DNA of 7,313 nt from DAOMOD01 sp964526035 (GTDB taxonomy: Bacteria > Pseudomonadota > Gammaproteobacteria > Xanthomonadales > BPKI01): contig CAZGKE010000164.1 of the NCBI GenBank assembly GCA_964526035.1, positions 1 through 7,313 on the forward strand. Reading direction: 5' to 3'. The translations under genes and the position numbers were made by a program. Each line of letters opens with the position of its first letter. The first letter of the stretch is position 1. The notes under the pieces were generated by a model. That model was not told where the DNA came from. It made no database searches and saw nothing but the letters and a program-made list of their open reading frames with translations. This document shows, in pieces, positions 1 to 5,745 of the stretch.

Positions 1-135
1 GTCGTCGGGGTGGACCTCGAAGTGGTCGTCGCTGAGCGCCTGCAGGCGGGCGAGCCGCTCGTCGATCTCGGCCTTCTTGGCGAGGAAGGCATCCAGGGCC
101 TTCTCCTGATTGGTCTTCGGGGTCTGGCTGGTCAT
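1..135 (-). CDS. Small conserved-looking protein of unknown function, N-terminal part (3' end outside window)
   Basis: Reading the minus strand from an ATG at 135-133 gives 45 uninterrupted codons to the window edge, starting MTSQTPKTNQEKALDAFLAK and reaching LSDDHFEVHPDD. Third positions are almost all G or C, and GGAG of a Shine-Dalgarno sequence (146-143) lies 7 bases upstream of the ATG, which supports both the frame and the start. The visible part is charged and helical in character (KALDAFLAKKAEIDERLARLQAL), like a short amphipathic or coiled-coil helix, followed by an acidic HF-containing segment. There is no signal peptide or membrane segment, so a cytoplasmic location is likely. I do not recognise a named family; it resembles small hypothetical proteins found among phage-like or accessory genes in alphaproteobacteria, but that is from memory and unverified. 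It is transcribed away from the helix-turn-helix gene at 255. The gene is real with good probability; its function is unknown. Confidence 0.7.
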   Translation of the reverse strand, partial: MTSQTPKTNQEKALDAFLAKKAEIDERLARLQALSDDHFEVHPDD

Positions 136-254
136 CGTCGGTCTCCATCGGCTGGTTGGCGTGGCGGCATGAATCGCTTCAACCGGCGCGCTTATCCAGT
201 AGAATATCGCTCTACCTTGAGAGATTAAGCCATTGACTTGGAACGCCTATCGCC
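136..254. promoter_or_regulatory. Divergent intergenic region with candidate promoter and operator-like sites
   Basis: This gap separates two divergent genes and is clearly richer in A and T (about 190-243) than the rest of the window. It must hold the start signals of both genes if both are expressed. Seen directly: GGAG at 146-143 on the minus strand, placed correctly for the gene starting at 135; TTCAAC (178-183) and TAGAAT (200-205), 16 bases apart, a possible sigma-70-like pair on the plus strand; and an imperfect 13-base palindrome AAGCCATTGACTT (227-239), 15 bases before the ATG at 255, with one mismatched base pair. A second small inverted repeat, TAGA...TCTA, spans 200-214. No strong Shine-Dalgarno sequence precedes 255. 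The promoter and operator readings are inference from weak matches; only the minus-strand ribosome binding site is reasonably firm. Confidence 0.35.
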
Positions 255-479
255 ATGCGGGCCACGAGTAATCGGAAGCTCGCCGAAGCCTTGGGCGTGA
301 GCGAGACGGCGGCCAGGAAGGCGCTGGCGGCGGGGCGGATCAGCCGCGATCCGGACGGCGGCTTCGACGTTGCCAGGGTCAAGCGGCAGTGGGCCGGCAA
401 CACCGATGCGGCGCAGCAGCGGCCGGCGGCGAAGTCGGCGGTCAAGGCGCAGCTCGCCGAGCTCAAGCGGAAGCCATGA
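255..479 (+). CDS. Short helix-turn-helix protein, phage-like (74 aa)
   Basis: The predicted protein has a helix-turn-helix-like segment at about residues 4-30 (SNRKLAEALGVSETAARKAL then AAGRI), followed by a DPDGGFDVARVKRQW motif and NTD (residues 32-51), then a basic, alanine-rich tail. The pattern of "LA..LGVS...A.RKA...GRI", a short acidic and aromatic strand, then a W..NTD is one I associate with the N-terminal DNA-binding domain of phage small terminase-like proteins in alphaproteobacteria. This family match is from recall. At 74 residues it is shorter than a full terminase small subunit, so it is either a stand-alone DNA-binding protein or a truncated relic. ATG 255 is the first possible start, because an in-frame TGA lies at 234-236. 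Its stop overlaps an ATG at 476 (ATGA), suggesting translational coupling to the damaged frame that follows. It could also be a small regulator of the divergent gene. Confidence 0.6.
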   Translation: MRATSNRKLAEALGVSETAARKALAAGRISRDPDGGFDVARVKRQWAGNTDAAQQRPAAKSAVKAQLAELKRKP

Positions 480-780
480 CCCCCGCTGAAATGCTCGCCC
501 ACGGCGAGTCTTCGCTAGCCGCCAGCTTCGGCGGCGTGCACACGGCCGAGAGCGAGGGCGGGCGCAGCACCTGTACGACCGACGTCGAGGTGGCGGCGGT
601 CGAGGGAGACCTTGAGCGGCGCATGCCGAGACGAAGGCCGGCGCCGCGCGGCGGATGGTCCGCACCCGCACAATCAACGCGTTGGTGGAGGCACCGCAGG
701 CGAGGGCGGCCTCTCCCTAGTCCAGGGTGCCAGAAGCCAAAAAACCCCGCATGGCGACAGGCTCGACGAGTTGGTGCCGC
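476..780 (+). pseudogene. Probable decayed gene with two frame changes, possibly of phage structural type
   Basis: An ATG at 476 overlaps the stop of the helix-turn-helix gene. The frame from 476 reads MTPAEMLAHGESSLAASFGG and onward to VEGDLERR near 622, with nearly every codon ending in G or C. After that the strong third-position G/C signal moves to the frame containing 652-654, which reads AARRMVRTRTINALVEAPQA and stops at TAG 718-720. From about 690 the third frame shows the better signal (GEGGLSLVQGARSQ) until it fades near 780. The three pieces laid end to end read like one small soluble protein with a basic VRTRTI strand and a late glycine-rich strand. This is vaguely like a phage head-tail joining protein, but I cannot confirm that. 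The simplest reading is a gene inactivated by two small indels; sequencing error is the other possibility. Intact frames through the same region are long but lose coding character. Confidence 0.35.
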
Positions 781-832
781 TCGGTGCGTCGGCCACTTTG
801 GCCGGGCCGGGTCAGCCTCGGCAGCGAAACAG
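721..832. other. Gene-poor stretch at the 3' end of the transporter operon
   Basis: No convincing complete gene is seen here; the decayed frame at 476-780 trails off in its first half. On the minus strand, downstream of the binding-protein stop, a 5-bp hairpin (CGGCC, loop of five, GGCCG; 790-804) is present but is not followed by a T tract. A separate run of six T residues on the minus strand (744-739) follows GCGGGG without a matching 5' arm nearby. These could be parts of a weak or decayed transcription terminator for the operon, but neither meets the usual form of an intrinsic terminator. Confidence 0.3.
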
Positions 833-2116
833 TCAGCGCGACAGCACGCGAGCGACGCGGCGCTCGGCCTGGGCTAGCTCGGCGTCGACGTCGGCACCCT
901 GGATCACCGCCTGCAAGGCCGGGGCGAGTTCGTCCATGATGGCGGTGAACTTGGCCGTCTTGATCGGCACGTCGGTGGTGTGGGCCAGCGCGTCCACGAA
1001 GATCTGCGTGTAGGCATCGGCGCCCATGCTGCCGGTGGACAAAAGCTCGGTGCTCGAGGTGGAGAGCTGCTGCGAGGCCTGGAAATAGGCTTCGGTGAAG
1101 TCGGGGTCGAAGATCACGTAGCGGATGAACTCGGCCGCGGCTTCCTTGTTGGGCGAGGCCTTGGCGATCCCGATCTGGTGCGGGTTGCCGATGGTGCGGC
1201 GCTCGCCGTCGGGGCCGGCGGGCATCGGTGCGACCCAGATGTCGCCGTCCGGGGCCGTGGTCATGGTGCCGCCCGAGAGGTTCGAGAAGAGGCCCCTGCC
1301 CCACGGCCCTTCGAAGATGAACCCGGCCCTGCCGGCCGCCATGGTGTTCCGGGTCTCGTCGATCGAGAAGCCGGCAGGCGCGCAATCCTCCTGGATAAGG
1401 TCGGCGACCCAGGTCCAGGCGGCCTGCATCTCGGGCGTGTTGATGGTGACCTCGCCCGCCTCGTCGACGAGATCGCCGCCGTGGCCGTAGACGATGGGGA
1501 TGGTCCATTGGGCGGAGTTGGGGTTGCGCTGCGTCCTAAGCGCCACGCCGTAGACGGGAGCACCGTCGCGATCCGGCAGGGCACAGATGGCACGGGCCTG
1601 CTCGGCAAGCTCTTCCCAGGTCTGGGGCGGGTTTTCCGGGTCGAGCCCCGCCTCCTCCATCAGGTTGCGATTGTAGAACATGATGATGGGTGCCGGGACC
1701 CAGGGCATCGACATGATGTTGCCGTCATAGGTGACGGATTCCACGAGTGCGTCCGGGATCTGCGCCCATTCCTCCTCGGTGAAGAGGTCGTTCAGCGGCT
1801 CGAGGCCCTCGATGTCGGTGAGCGTCGCGATCCAGCCGGCGTTGAGGTGCAGCACGTCGGCCGGGTTGCCGGCGAGGATCGAGACGGTCGCCTGCTGCAG
1901 TGCCTGGTCGAACGGCACGTCGTTGCGGATGAACTTGATGTCCGGATTCTTCTCCTGGAAGTCCTTCTCCATGAAGGTCACCGTGTCGACATAGGCGCCA
2001 TAGAGGTTGAGCCAGCCGGCATAGGTGAGCTCGGTCTGCTGTGCGCTCGCCCCATTGGCGAGCAGCATGGCAGCGGCGGTGGTCGAGAGGAGCAGGTTTC
2101 GGCGGGTCGGTCGCAT
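833..2116 (-). CDS. ABC importer solute-binding protein, family 1 (sugar type), periplasmic
   Basis: This 427-residue protein has the length and layout of family 1 extracellular solute-binding proteins (MalE/UgpB-like), which capture a solute in the periplasm and deliver it to a pair of ABC permeases. Residues 1-25 form a signal peptide: TRRNLLL, a hydrophobic alanine/leucine stretch, and ASA before QQ, predicting cleavage after residue 25. The twin arginine suggests possible Tat export, but Sec is not excluded. There is no lipobox cysteine, so it should be soluble. Family features include YVDTVTFMEKDFQEKNPDIKF near residues 42-62, the ILAGNPADVLHLNAGW segment, the mid-protein PWVPAPIIMFYNRNLMEEAG and FEGPWGRGLF. 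The start is supported by GGGAG nine bases upstream. It is the last gene of the operon, 26 bases after the second permease. The substrate cannot be read from sequence; a sugar or polyol derivative is usual for the family. Confidence 0.93.
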   Translation of the reverse strand: MRPTRRNLLLSTTAAAMLLANGASAQQTELTYAGWLNLYGAYVDTVTFMEKDFQEKNPDIKFIRNDVPFDQALQQATVSILAGNPADVLHLNAGWIATLTDIEGLEPLNDLFTEEEWAQIPDALVESVTYDGNIMSMPWVPAPIIMFYNRNLMEEAGLDPENPPQTWEELAEQARAICALPDRDGAPVYGVALRTQRNPNSAQWTIPIVYGHGGDLVDEAGEVTINTPEMQAAWTWVADLIQEDCAPAGFSIDETRNTMAAGRAGFIFEGPWGRGLFSNLSGGTMTTAPDGDIWVAPMPAGPDGERRTIGNPHQIGIAKASPNKEAAAEFIRYVIFDPDFTEAYFQASQQLSTSSTELLSTGSMGADAYTQIFVDALAHTTDVPIKTAKFTAIMDELAPALQAVIQGADVDAELAQAERRVARVLSR

Positions 2117-2124
2117 CGTTGGTC

Positions 2125-2130
2125 ACTCCC
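2125..2130 (-). promoter_or_regulatory. Shine-Dalgarno sequence of the solute-binding protein gene
   Basis: On the minus strand GGGAGT lies just before the ATG at 2116, with nine bases between GGGAG and the ATG. It sits in the largest gap between complete genes of the operon (2117-2142). Unlike the four overlapping junctions upstream, this gene has independent, strong initiation, which fits the usual need for more binding protein than membrane subunits. Confidence 0.6.
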
Positions 2131-2142
2131 TGATGGGTGGGT

Positions 2143-3039
2143 TCATCCCTTGACGGCGCCAGCGGTGACGCCCTGCATGAACACGCGCTGAAAGAAGACG
2201 AAGAGGAGGAAGATCGGCAAGGAGACGATGACGGCGAGCGCCATCATTTCGGGCCAGGCGCCCTCGAACTCGGTGAGGAAGGACATGCTGATGCCGGCGG
2301 GCAGCGGGCGCATCGAGGTGGACGAGGTGAAGGCGAGGCCGAACAACAGCTCGTTCCACGAGGTCACGAAGACGAAGATGGCCGAGGCCGCCATGGCCGG
2401 CCGCGCCATCGGCAGGACGATGTGGAAGAGCGTGTAGAGGGGGCTTGCCCCGTCCACATAGGCCGCCTCCTCGACCTCGATCGGCAGCTGGTCGAAGAAG
2501 TTCTTCAGGAGCCAGACCGCGACCGGCAGCGTGATCGCCGTGTGGCCGAGGATCAGCGCCCAGTAGGTGTTCAAGAGCCTGAGCTCGACGAACAGCATGT
2601 ACATCGAGATCATCAAAAGCGGGATCGGAAAGGCGAGCGAGGCCATGAACAGCATCAGGATGAAGCTGTTGCCGGTGAAGCGGTAGCGGGCGAGCCCGTA
2701 GCCGGCGAAGGCACCCGCCAGGGTCGAGAGGACGGCGGCACCGAGGCCGGCGATCAGGCTGTTGAGGAAGAAGCGGCCGAGCTGCGGGTCGAGCTGGGCC
2801 CGGTAGCCGTCGAGGGTCACGCGCTCGGGGATCCAGCGGGGCGGGTACTGGAAGACGTCGGCCAGCGGCTTCAACGAAGTCGAGATCATCCAGGCGATGG
2901 GCAGGAGCAGGATGACCAGCGACGCGATGACCAGGAGGTGCAGCCAAAGTGCGCCCAGCCTGCGGCTCCAGACGTAGTAGCGGTCGCCCTTGTGGGCCTT
3001 CCTGCGGCCGACCGGCAGGGTTGCGGTATGCGTGCTCAT
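2143..3039 (-). CDS. ABC importer permease, MalG-like inner-membrane subunit
   Basis: A 298-residue protein with about six membrane segments (near 31-54, 91-114, 125-150, 158-180, 210-235 and 264-285), matching the MalG/UgpE class of sugar ABC permeases. The EAA loop that docks onto the ATPase is clear: EEAAYVDGASPLYTLFHIVLP at about 190-210. Other class signs are the NSLIAGLGAAVLSTLAGAFAG stretch followed by YGLARYRF, and the C-terminal QRVFMQGVTAGAVKG. The first 30 residues are basic and cytoplasmic. The start is the ATG at 3039, overlapping the stop of the preceding permease (ATGA); longer upstream frames run through that gene and are not used. It would pair with the other permease in one transmembrane channel, fed by the binding protein 26 bases downstream. 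The partner ATPase is not in the window. Confidence 0.94.
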   Translation of the reverse strand: MSTHTATLPVGRRKAHKGDRYYVWSRRLGALWLHLLVIASLVILLLPIAWMISTSLKPLADVFQYPPRWIPERVTLDGYRAQLDPQLGRFFLNSLIAGLGAAVLSTLAGAFAGYGLARYRFTGNSFILMLFMASLAFPIPLLMISMYMLFVELRLLNTYWALILGHTAITLPVAVWLLKNFFDQLPIEVEEAAYVDGASPLYTLFHIVLPMARPAMAASAIFVFVTSWNELLFGLAFTSSTSMRPLPAGISMSFLTEFEGAWPEMMALAVIVSLPIFLLFVFFQRVFMQGVTAGAVKG

Positions 3040-3923
3040 TGGAGCGTCTTCTTCATGGCGAAGCGGACGTAGAAGAGGGCGAAGGCCATCAGCAGGACCA
3101 GCCAGAACGTGCCGATGGCGGAGGCGAGGCCGAAGTCCCAGGCTTCGAACGCGGCTTTGTAGGTGTAGAGCGAGAGCACCATGGTGGCGTTGATCGGGCC
3201 GCCTTGCGTCAGCACGAAGACCAGGGTCATCTCCTGGAAGAAGCGGACGGCCTGGAGCAGGGCCGCCACCAGGATGATGTTCCGCATGATGGGGAGCACG
3301 ACATAAAGCTGGCGCTGGAGGAAACCCGCCCCGTCGATCTCGGCGGACTCGGTCAGCTCCTTTGGCACGCCCTGCAAGCCCGCGAGGCAGATCACCATGA
3401 TGAAGGGGATCGCCCGCCAGGTGTAGCCGGTGATGATCGCCCATTGGGCGGCCGTGGGGTCGAACAGCCACTTGATGCTGCCCTGGGCGATGCCCAGGGT
3501 CTGCAAGAGGTAGTTCACCAGGCCGTAGTCCTGGCTGAAGAGCCAGCCCCACAAGATTGCGATGACGATCCAGGGCACCACCCAGACCTGAAAGATCATG
3601 CCGCGGAAGAACCCGGCCCAGCGGATGCCGCTGTCGAGCAGCACGGCCAGGGCGTAGCCGATCGCGGTGGCGAGAGCGGTGGAGATGCCGACGATCCAGA
3701 GGGTGTTGCCCACCACCTCCCAGAACTGCGGATCCTCAAAGAGGTAGACGAAGTTGTCGAAGCCGACGAAGTTCATCCGGCCCGGGCGCAGCGGTGTGAC
3801 GTCCGTAAAGGCGAGCTTCACGCCGTTGAGGACCGGGTAGAGAACGAGGACGGCGACGATGAAGAGGGCGGGGAGGAACAGCCCGAGGACGAAGAACGGA
3901 TGCCGGCGGACGGAGAACTGCAT
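3036..3923 (-). CDS. ABC importer permease, MalF-like inner-membrane subunit
   Basis: This 295-residue protein has the six-segment layout of MalF/UgpA-class permeases: a first helix near 10-33 after a short basic N-terminus, then helices near 72-95, 105-130, 160-183, 212-235 and 264-290. The EAA loop lies at about 188-213 (ESAEIDGAGFLQRQLYVVLP), with the alanine usually second replaced by serine, a common variation. TQGGP at 239-243 is typical of this subunit class. The chosen start, ATG 3923, shares one base with the SDR stop (TGATG). A purine-rich GAGGGGGA (3934-3927) ends three bases upstream, its GAGG core seven bases from the ATG. Its stop overlaps the next permease by four bases, so the two subunits are probably made in equal amounts. 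It acts in the inner membrane as half of the solute channel. Confidence 0.94.
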   Translation of the reverse strand: MQFSVRRHPFFVLGLFLPALFIVAVLVLYPVLNGVKLAFTDVTPLRPGRMNFVGFDNFVYLFEDPQFWEVVGNTLWIVGISTALATAIGYALAVLLDSGIRWAGFFRGMIFQVWVVPWIVIAILWGWLFSQDYGLVNYLLQTLGIAQGSIKWLFDPTAAQWAIITGYTWRAIPFIMVICLAGLQGVPKELTESAEIDGAGFLQRQLYVVLPIMRNIILVAALLQAVRFFQEMTLVFVLTQGGPINATMVLSLYTYKAAFEAWDFGLASAIGTFWLVLLMAFALFYVRFAMKKTLQ

Positions 3924-4741
3924 CAGTCCCCCTCGGCTTCCCCGGAAGCGGCTGGCGGGGTCAGCGCCAGCATGGCGAGCAGGCCGCCATCGACCTTGAG
4001 CTCGGCCCCGGTGATCCACGCAGACCGTGGCGAGGCCAGGAACGCGATGGCCTCGGCCACATCCTCCGGCCCGCCGAGCCGCCCGGCCGGCAGCCTCTTC
4101 GCCTGCTCGGCCAGGACCTGGCCGGCGTCGCGCTTCGGGAACATGGCGGCCCAAGACTGGCGCAGAAGTGGCGTGTCGATCGGGCCGGGACAGACGGCGT
4201 TCGCCCGGATGCCGTCCCGGCCGTGGTTGAGCGCCAACCCCTTGGTCATGCCGATGAGTGCGGTCTTGCTGGTGACGTAGGCGAGCCGCTCGCCGAGCGT
4301 GGCGAAGGAGTGGACCGAGGCCACGGTGACGATGGCGCCGCCGCCGCGTTTCTTCATCTCCGGGATGGCGTGCTTGGCGCCCAGCATCACGGCGTCGAGG
4401 TTGATCGCCATGACTCGGCGCCAGTCGGCCTCGGCCACGTCCACGGCATTGCCGAACGTGCCGATGCCGGCATTGGCGACCAGGATGTCGACGCCACCGA
4501 AGCATTCTACGGCGTGCTCCACCAGGCGGCGGGAGCTTTCCGAATCGGCGAGATCGAGGGCGAGGCCCGACATGGTCAAGCCGTCGGCTTTGGCTTCGGC
4601 GAGCGTCGCCTCGACGGCTTTCTCGTCGCGGGCGCAGATGACCACCGCTGCCCCGTCCCGCGCCAGCCGCCAAGCCGTGGCCCGGCCGATGCCGCGAGTC
4701 GCACCGGTGACGATGGCAACCTTGTTCGCAAAGTCGCTCAT
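3923..4741 (-). CDS. Short-chain dehydrogenase/reductase (classical SDR)
   Basis: A 272-residue cytoplasmic oxidoreductase of the classical SDR family. The Rossmann nucleotide-binding motif TGATRGIG is at 12-19, NAG at 90-92, and the catalytic set is complete: N114, S142, Y155 and K159 (YVTSK). PGPIDT (185-190) and a C-terminal WITGAELKVDGG complete the fold. An arginine in the glycine-rich loop (R16) and another after strand 2 (R38, in ICARDE) lean towards NADP(H), but this is not decisive. The start is the ATG at 4741, which overlaps the FGE stop as ATGA and has GGAA eight bases upstream; an in-frame ATG at 4852 would add 37 residues lying inside the FGE gene and is unlikely. The C-terminus has a short extra acidic tail (ASGEAEGD). 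The substrate is unknown; in an import operon it probably oxidises or reduces the imported compound or a breakdown product. Confidence 0.93.
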   Translation of the reverse strand: MSDFANKVAIVTGATRGIGRATAWRLARDGAAVVICARDEKAVEATLAEAKADGLTMSGLALDLADSESSRRLVEHAVECFGGVDILVANAGIGTFGNAVDVAEADWRRVMAINLDAVMLGAKHAIPEMKKRGGGAIVTVASVHSFATLGERLAYVTSKTALIGMTKGLALNHGRDGIRANAVCPGPIDTPLLRQSWAAMFPKRDAGQVLAEQAKRLPAGRLGGPEDVAEAIAFLASPRSAWITGAELKVDGGLLAMLALTPPAASGEAEGD

Positions 4742-5745
4742 GGCTCGGATTCCGGAACGACGCAGCGAAAGCCCAGATGCTGAATGGCGGTGTCGACCGC
4801 CTGCCCCTGGCGAGCGGCCGGGCGGTAGCGGAGGCAGTAGTCGGGCGAGCACATGAAGCTGCCGCCCTTGACGGTCTTCCTGGGAATGCCGAGTTCTGGC
4901 GCGAAGGGGTCGACGCTCCCCTCCCGCGTCCCGCCGCGCGGGTTCTCCGGCACGCAGCAGGGCTTTGCTGGATTGGGGGCCGCTTCAGGAGCGTGGCGGT
5001 GGCTGTGCCAGTCCGTGGTCCACTCCCAGACATTGCCCGCCATGTCGAACAGGCCGAAGCCGTTGGCGGGGTAGCTGCCCACCGCCGAGGTGCGGGTGAA
5101 GCCGTCCGGGGCAGTGTTTTCGTACGGAAAACGGCCGTGCCAGGTATTGGCCATGATCCGCCCATCGGGGTGGAGGTCCGGGCCCCAGCAATAGTCGGCC
5201 TCCTCGAGCCCGCCCCTGGCAGCGTATTCCCACATCGCCTCGGTCGGCAGTGTCTTGCCGCGCCACTCGGCGAAGGCCATGGCGTCCTCGAAGGCGATCT
5301 GGACCACCGGATGGTCTAGCTTGTCACGGATGGTCGAGCCCGGGCCTTCTGGGCGGTGCCAGCAGGCGCCCGGGACGAAGTGCCACCATTGGCGGAAGTT
5401 CTGGAGGTCGACGGGGCCATCGGTCGGGCGGAAGACGATGGCGCCGGGCAGGAGGAGGGCCGGGTCGACGCCGGGGTAGAGCTTGGGATCGATCGGCCGT
5501 TCGGCCGTGGTGACGTAGCCCGTCGTGCCGACGAAGCGGGCGAAGTCGGCGTTGGTCACCAGGTGGCGGTCGATCCAGAAGCCCGAAACCTTGACCGTGC
5601 GGGCCGGGGCCTCCTCGGCGTAGTGGCTGTTCGAGCCCATGCGGAAGGTGCCGCTGTCGAGCCAGACCATGCCGTTGGTATCGGGCGCCGGGCGCGGGCT
5701 GGCCGCCTTGATCGTGCGGCGAAGCTTGCGGGCGAGGCTGGTCAC
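4738..5745 (-). CDS. Formylglycine-generating enzyme (sulfatase-activating, SUMF1/FGE family)
   Basis: FGE converts the cysteine of the CxPxR motif in type I sulfatases to formylglycine, using oxygen and copper. This 335-residue protein carries the full family pattern: MVWLDSGTFRMGS near 26-38, HPVVQIAFEDAMAFAEW and KTLPTEAMWEYAARGG (about 145-179), FGLFDMAGNVWEWTTDW (230-246), CCVPENPRGG (263-272) and the catalytic end KGGSFMCSPDYCLRYRPAAR. The two cysteines in that last motif, C299 and C304, have the spacing of the copper-binding pair of human FGE (C336/C341), which separates it from related non-FGE enzymes of the fold such as EgtB. GFRC follows. There is no signal peptide, so it is cytoplasmic. 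The start is GTG at 5745, overlapping the TctA stop (GTGA); the ATG at codon 26 is an alternative. No sulfatase gene is in the window. Confidence 0.93.
   Translation of the reverse strand: MTSLARKLRRTIKAASPRPAPDTNGMVWLDSGTFRMGSNSHYAEEAPARTVKVSGFWIDRHLVTNADFARFVGTTGYVTTAERPIDPKLYPGVDPALLLPGAIVFRPTDGPVDLQNFRQWWHFVPGACWHRPEGPGSTIRDKLDHPVVQIAFEDAMAFAEWRGKTLPTEAMWEYAARGGLEEADYCWGPDLHPDGRIMANTWHGRFPYENTAPDGFTRTSAVGSYPANGFGLFDMAGNVWEWTTDWHSHRHAPEAAPNPAKPCCVPENPRGGTREGSVDPFAPELGIPRKTVKGGSFMCSPDYCLRYRPAARQGQAVDTAIQHLGFRCVVPESEP

Noticed and set aside
739..804. Intrinsic terminator after the binding-protein gene
   Set aside because: The hairpin at 790-804 has no following T tract, and the T run at 744-739 has no stem directly before it. 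The parts are about 45 bases apart, so I do not call a terminator.
717..1508. Minus-strand frame of 263 codons rich in R, H and G within the binding-protein gene
   Set aside because: A shadow in another frame of a gene whose signal peptide and family pattern fix the true frame; the R/H/G-rich composition is typical of out-of-frame reading.
980..2191. Plus-strand open frame of 403 codons opposite the solute-binding protein gene
   Set aside because: Antisense to a well-supported gene, with no recognisable domain and the composition typical of a shadow frame.
2143..3552. Extended N-terminus (to 469 codons) for the MalG-like permease
   Set aside because: The extra 171 residues are an out-of-frame reading of the preceding permease; the ATGA start at 3039 gives the normal family length.
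2949..4280. Long plus-strand open frame (443 codons) opposite the ABC permease and SDR genes
   Set aside because: It lies antisense to three genes with clear motifs, its protein is a low-complexity mix of E, D, G, H and A, and such mirror frames are expected in very G/C-rich DNA.
3036..5165. Single long minus-strand frame of 709 codons joining FGE-region sequence to the MalF-like permease
   Set aside because: Only the last 295 codons match a family; the earlier part is an out-of-frame reading of the FGE and SDR genes. The proper start is ATG 3923. This is not a fusion protein.
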